DNA from: Runella defluvii
Lineage (GTDB): Bacteria; Bacteroidota; Bacteroidia; Cytophagales; Spirosomataceae
Assembly (NCBI RefSeq): GCF_014195535.1
Contig: NZ_JACIBY010000010.1
Span: 1-64,000, forward strand
DNA: 64,000 nucleotides
Reading direction: 5' to 3'
Shown here: piece by piece, positions 60,986-64,000 of the stretch
Numbering within the stretch: position 1 is the first letter of the stretch
Layout: each line of letters opens with the position of its first letter
The notes under the pieces: generated by a model
Told to the model about the DNA's origin: nothing
Database searches by the model: none
The model's input: the letters and a program-made list of their open reading frames with translations, nothing else
Translations under genes and position numbers: made by a program

Positions 60986-61693
60986 TTACAAACCCATCAG
61001 TTCTTGAAAGGTATCTTTGTATAAATCTCCAACTGGAAGGGATATATTTCCAATCTGGACGGTATTGCGACTTAATGAGTCGATTTTGGGAATGGCCACA
61101 ACGAAGGAACGGTGAATGCGCAAAAATTTAAAAGGCGGCAGTTTATCCTCAATCAGCTTGAGGGTACTAAGCGTCACCACGGGGGGCTGTCCTCCCACAA
61201 GGTGTATTTTCACGTAGTCTTTAAACGATTCGATGTAAAGAATGGAGTCAAAATCAATTCGCACCATTTTGTAGTCTGATTTCACAAACATGCAGCCGTG
61301 GCTGTTGTTTTCCGACCATTGTTGAACGTAGTTTTTGGCTTTGGTGGCCGCCCTTAAAAATTCTTCGTATCCAAACGGTTTCATCAAATAATCGAGCGCA
61401 TCGACTTTGTAACCTTCCACGGCAAATTGGTTGTAAGCCGTCGTAAAGATGATTTTGGTTTGTCCCAAAGAAGAAGTTTGACTAATGATCCGTGCCAGTT
61501 CCATCCCGTTCAAGTTGGGCATTTGGATGTCCAAAAAAATAAGATGAACAGGTTGATTATGAATGGCTTGCAGGGCTTCGACGCCGTTGGCGTATTGACC
61601 AACAAGGTTTAAAAACGGCGTTTGCTGAACAAACGCGCTGATAAGCCCAAGGGCAAGCGGCTCGTCGTCGGCGGTGATGCAATTTAATTTCAT
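60986..61693 (-). CDS. LytTR-family response regulator
   Basis: 235 aa. Receiver domain: acidic ADDEP (D9, D10), phospho-acceptor Asp55 in LIFLDIQMP, T in IFTTAYNQ and K in YLMKPFG. The LytTR domain covers ~135-235 (ILYIESFKDYVKIHL, FLRIHRSFVVAI, LPVGDLYKDTF). It lies 18 bp downstream of its kinase gene. This is the classical LytS/LytR pair, unlike the pair at 8953-11678 where a TPR kinase is used. Confidence 0.95.
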   Translation of the reverse strand: MKLNCITADDEPLALGLISAFVQQTPFLNLVGQYANGVEALQAIHNQPVHLIFLDIQMPNLNGMELARIISQTSSLGQTKIIFTTAYNQFAVEGYKVDALDYLMKPFGYEEFLRAATKAKNYVQQWSENNSHGCMFVKSDYKMVRIDFDSILYIESFKDYVKIHLVGGQPPVVTLSTLKLIEDKLPPFKFLRIHRSFVVAIPKIDSLSRNTVQIGNISLPVGDLYKDTFQELMGL

Positions 61694-61711
61694 GGCAGGA
61701 ACGCGTAAGTA

Positions 61712-62770
61712 TTATAGCTGTATTTTCAAATCAACGGTGAACGTCCGAAGGTTGGTGTCTTCTTGAATGATCAGTTCGTGCCGCTCAGGATACACTAAAT
61801 TAAGGCGGCGCTGGGTGTTTACCAATCCAATACCTCCTCCTGCGTTGGGAATCGCATCGGTATTGGCATGAATTTGATTCCAAACGTGTAAATCCAAAAC
61901 GCCATTTTGAGCCTTAATCACAATCAAAATTTCGGTTTTGTGAAGCGAGCTCGTCCCGTGCTTAAACGCATTTTCAATAAAAGGCAACAAAAGCATGGGC
62001 GCTACCGAATAATCTTGGTCGGGCTTGGGCGCTTCGATGGTCACTTTCGTGAACGAATGTAGCCGTAACTTCATCAGTTCGATGTAATCGTTCATAAAAG
62101 ATATTTCTTGGCTCAACAACACTCGGTCAAGGACGGTATCGTAGAGGACGTACCGCATCATTCGTGATAGTTTCAGAATGGCCTCGCGCGACAACGGCAC
62201 GTCGGAGTAGGTAAGGGCATAAATGTTATTGAGGGTATTGAAGAAAAAGTGGGGGTTGATTTGGGCTTTTAATAGCGCCAATTCGGAAGTTATCTGTTGT
62301 TTTTCAACGAGTTCGTGCAATTTTACCGCCGCCTGCCACCGCTGAATCATGGCAAACCCAATGCTGATGGCCGTCACCATCGTTACGACCATGAACAAAT
62401 GGACATCAATGCTAAAAATACTTTTGGCATGTTTCCACCCTCTAACAGCAGCCAATTGTTTGGGCACGTTCAGAATGGGCACCTCAATGATGCGGGCAAT
62501 GACCAAATAGAGGACAACCAAAAAAACAGCAGAAAGGGAAAAAAGAAGCTTTTTGCCTTTTACTAAATAGTTGGGAACCAGATAGTAGGCAGAAAAATAA
62601 AAAACCGCTACCATCATAATGAAATTGGCCAATTGTTTGATCCAAAATCCTAGCGGTACCTTAAAGTCCCAAGTAAGGGGAGGATAGAATAAAACGATGA
62701 AGCCAAGCAGCGACCAAACGGTTATGTGTAAAACCACCGTGAGTGTGCTAGTTGGTTTGGTTAGTTCCAT
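61712..62770 (-). CDS. LytS-type sensor histidine kinase
   Basis: 352 aa from the ATG at 62770; the ORF extends to 62824 but the added residues have no signal character. Four TM helices (~11-29, 47-65, 75-98, 123-142), then a coil and the His_kinase domain with H174 in LKAQINPHFFFNTLNNIY. The ATPase part has LLLPFIENAFKHG (N-box) and GGGIGLVNTQRRL (G-box). It phosphorylates the regulator encoded immediately downstream. No extracytoplasmic sensor domain is seen, so it probably senses through its membrane part. Confidence 0.95.
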   Translation of the reverse strand: MELTKPTSTLTVVLHITVWSLLGFIVLFYPPLTWDFKVPLGFWIKQLANFIMMVAVFYFSAYYLVPNYLVKGKKLLFSLSAVFLVVLYLVIARIIEVPILNVPKQLAAVRGWKHAKSIFSIDVHLFMVVTMVTAISIGFAMIQRWQAAVKLHELVEKQQITSELALLKAQINPHFFFNTLNNIYALTYSDVPLSREAILKLSRMMRYVLYDTVLDRVLLSQEISFMNDYIELMKLRLHSFTKVTIEAPKPDQDYSVAPMLLLPFIENAFKHGTSSLHKTEILIVIKAQNGVLDLHVWNQIHANTDAIPNAGGGIGLVNTQRRLNLVYPERHELIIQEDTNLRTFTVDLKIQL

Positions 62771-62890
62771 GCGCGTACAAGTAAAGCGACTAAGTTGGGG
62801 AGATGCGCGTGGAATCCCAAACATATTCGACGGAAAGGGGGTTTTTCTCGCTGTATCGTAGAACTTTCCTTATGGTTTTCTCCTCACTTC

Positions 62891-62920
62891 TATCCCCTCT
62901 CCTTGCTGGAGAGGGGGATA
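62891..62920. repeat. Hairpin between the DUF4097-like gene and the kinase gene
   Basis: TATCCCCTCTCC (62891-62902) and GGAGAGGGGGATA (62908-62920) pair with a one-base bulge. No T-run follows on either strand, so it is a hairpin or dispersed repeat rather than a proven terminator. Confidence 0.55.
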
Positions 62921-62965
62921 GCTGCGTGCCGCTGCATGAGGGTTGGTGTGGAGGTTGGGGCGGGA

Positions 62966-63664
62966 TTAGTCTTTTTTCCGAACATATACGTTATTACTAA
63001 TCGACTCCAAGCGGATGTCGGGGCCGCCGCCATTGACGGAGCCTTCCAACAAGTAACCTACTATCGGATTTTTTTGGCGTTTGGACTTGAAGTCAATGTC
63101 TAAGTCGGTATAAACTTCGCCCGTAATGGTCTTCATGGCCAAGTTTGCCCCTTTTGATCTAGGCAAACTATAATCAATGTAGCCGCTGATGCTCTTGGCA
63201 AAAACGGGCGCTGCTGCTCCTTGAATGTCCACGTTGCCGTTGATGGTTTCGAGTTTTAATTTGGCATTGCGGGGCAAAAACACCTGATAATGAATCGTGC
63301 TACAAACGTACATGTCTTGGCCGTCGCGTTGGGTACGCCAGCTGTGTTTTGAATCGGGGCAGTCTTCGGCTTTTCCTTTTTTTAGAATTTCGTTGTCAAA
63401 ATTCGTTTTTAGGCTAATCTCTTGGGCATTTGTGGTGTTTTCTACGGTCAACCCGTCGTTAAGTCGGCCGCCGTTGATAAGAACCGAAATCCGAACCGAT
63501 ACTTCGGCTTTATCCCAATACCGCACCCGAATACTGTCAGCAAACTTGAGGTTAAGGTTGACGGTTTGGTCAGCGGCGTACGGAAATTGTTTGGTAATAA
63601 TTTTTTGTGACCAAGCCGTTAGGGCCAACGTGCTCACAAAGAGCACCAGTGAAAAAGTTTTCAT
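62966..63664 (-). CDS. Exported DUF4097-like beta-repeat protein
   Basis: 232 aa. Signal peptide 1-19 (TLALTAWSQ), then beta-rich sequence with the repeated pattern of DUF4097/adhesin-like beta-helices: LKLETINGNVDIQGAAAP, VFAKSISGYIDYSLP, LAMKTITGEVYTDLDIDF and DIRLESISNNVYVRK. It lies 24 bp downstream of a paralogue (63689-64000) with the same closing motifs (SISGEIYTDLDLDL, SISSNIYLRK), so the pair arose by tandem duplication. Such proteins in Bacteroidota often sit beside sigma factor/anti-sigma or two-component genes; function unknown. Confidence 0.8.
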   Translation of the reverse strand: MKTFSLVLFVSTLALTAWSQKIITKQFPYAADQTVNLNLKFADSIRVRYWDKAEVSVRISVLINGGRLNDGLTVENTTNAQEISLKTNFDNEILKKGKAEDCPDSKHSWRTQRDGQDMYVCSTIHYQVFLPRNAKLKLETINGNVDIQGAAAPVFAKSISGYIDYSLPRSKGANLAMKTITGEVYTDLDIDFKSKRQKNPIVGYLLEGSVNGGGPDIRLESISNNVYVRKKD

Positions 63665-63688
63665 GGCTATATGGGTAGTAGAAAAGGG

Positions 63689-64000
63689 TTATTGTTTACG
63701 TAAATAAATATTGCTGCTGATGCTGCTAAGTTTAATCGCTACGCCACCGCCGTTGGTGGTTGCGTTGATGCTATGGCCACCGCCCACGCGAGACATCCCT
63801 TCCTTGGCATTTTTCAAGTCAAGGTCTAAATCGGTGTAGATTTCACCACTGATTGACTTCATGCTAAGGCTTGATTTGGCATTGGCGGGCAGGCTCACAT
63901 CAATGGCGCTGCTGATGGACGAAATGGCGCTGGGTTTTTCCTGATTGAGGCTGGAATACACCACTTTGATGTCGCCGTTGGTGCTATTGGCTACTACGGG
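63689..64000 (-). CDS. DUF4097-like beta-repeat protein, C-terminal part (cut by window edge)
   Basis: The last 103 residues are visible; the reading frame stays open to the window end (PVVANSTNGDIKVVYSSL), so the start lies to the right. The sequence has the same strand pattern as its downstream neighbour: STNGDIKV, SISSAIDVSLPANAKSSL, SISGEIYTDLDLDL and a Gly-rich turn (RVGGGHSINATTNGGG). Export and partner cannot be judged from the fragment. Confidence 0.8.
   Translation of the reverse strand, partial: PVVANSTNGDIKVVYSSLNQEKPSAISSISSAIDVSLPANAKSSLSMKSISGEIYTDLDLDLKNAKEGMSRVGGGHSINATTNGGGVAIKLSSISSNIYLRKQ

Overview
The window looks like a chromosomal segment of a Bacteroidota bacterium, most likely a Cytophagales member of the Runella/Spirosoma type. 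This is judged from the protein families (TonB-linked outer-membrane barrel receptor, DUF5916 barrel, LytTR two-component systems, a TPR histidine kinase, a 3-coathanger-stack C-terminus), TAnnTTTG-like -7 promoter boxes and weak Shine-Dalgarno sequences. The genus is a guess; no search was run.

Layout. 1-74: the 3' end of a 5S rRNA and its terminator. 85-8733 (minus strand): a run of ten mostly exported proteins, with two paralogous right-handed beta-helix proteins, small lipocalin-like lipoproteins, an intramolecular-chaperone (S74) protein, an SGNH-like lipoprotein, a Tat-exported cupin and a stand-alone LytTR DNA-binding protein. 8953-11678: a LytTR response regulator and a TPR histidine kinase with a 4-nt overlap. 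11702-14056: a two-gene Septu-like defence operon (ATPase plus HNH nuclease). 14110-15144: a glycosyltransferase.

15506-48884 is the main feature: eleven tandem, intact FtsX/MacB-type permeases (called P1 to P11 here, 809-889 aa) with four PadR-family regulators and no ABC ATPase, membrane-fusion protein or TolC gene anywhere in the window. They form modules: PadR1-P1; PadR2-P2,P3,P4; PadR3-P5,P6,P7; PadR4-P8,P9,P10; then P11 alone. Each permease except P11 carries a 77-85 residue cytosolic prefix before the ancestral start methionine. The prefix type is the same within a module and differs between modules, whereas the periplasmic domains differ within modules. All five transcription units share an upstream control region: 16-bp palindromes (TGTMC-N6-GKACA, usually two copies 20-21 bp apart), then 41 or 63-66 bp, then a TGGCA block like the -24 half of a sigma-54 promoter, then the start codon 43-60 bp later. 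This suggests one common activator controlling every module, with a module-specific PadR. The arrangement resembles the orphan duplicated permease/PadR pairs known from Acidobacteria, but the expanded modular form, the shared enhancer-like sites and the module-specific prefixes deserve a closer look. A sugar-phosphate isomerase-like gene (minus strand) and a PD40 propeller gene lie between modules.

49094-64000: a DUF5916 outer-membrane protein, a TlpA-type thioredoxin, a small Spy-like exported protein, a LolA-like protein, a TonB-receptor-type barrel, a metallophosphoesterase, an M3 peptidase, a LytTR/LytS two-component pair, and two DUF4097-like exported proteins, the last cut by the window edge. 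Several clear hairpin terminators, dispersed palindromes and a 183-bp element with inverted ends lie between genes.
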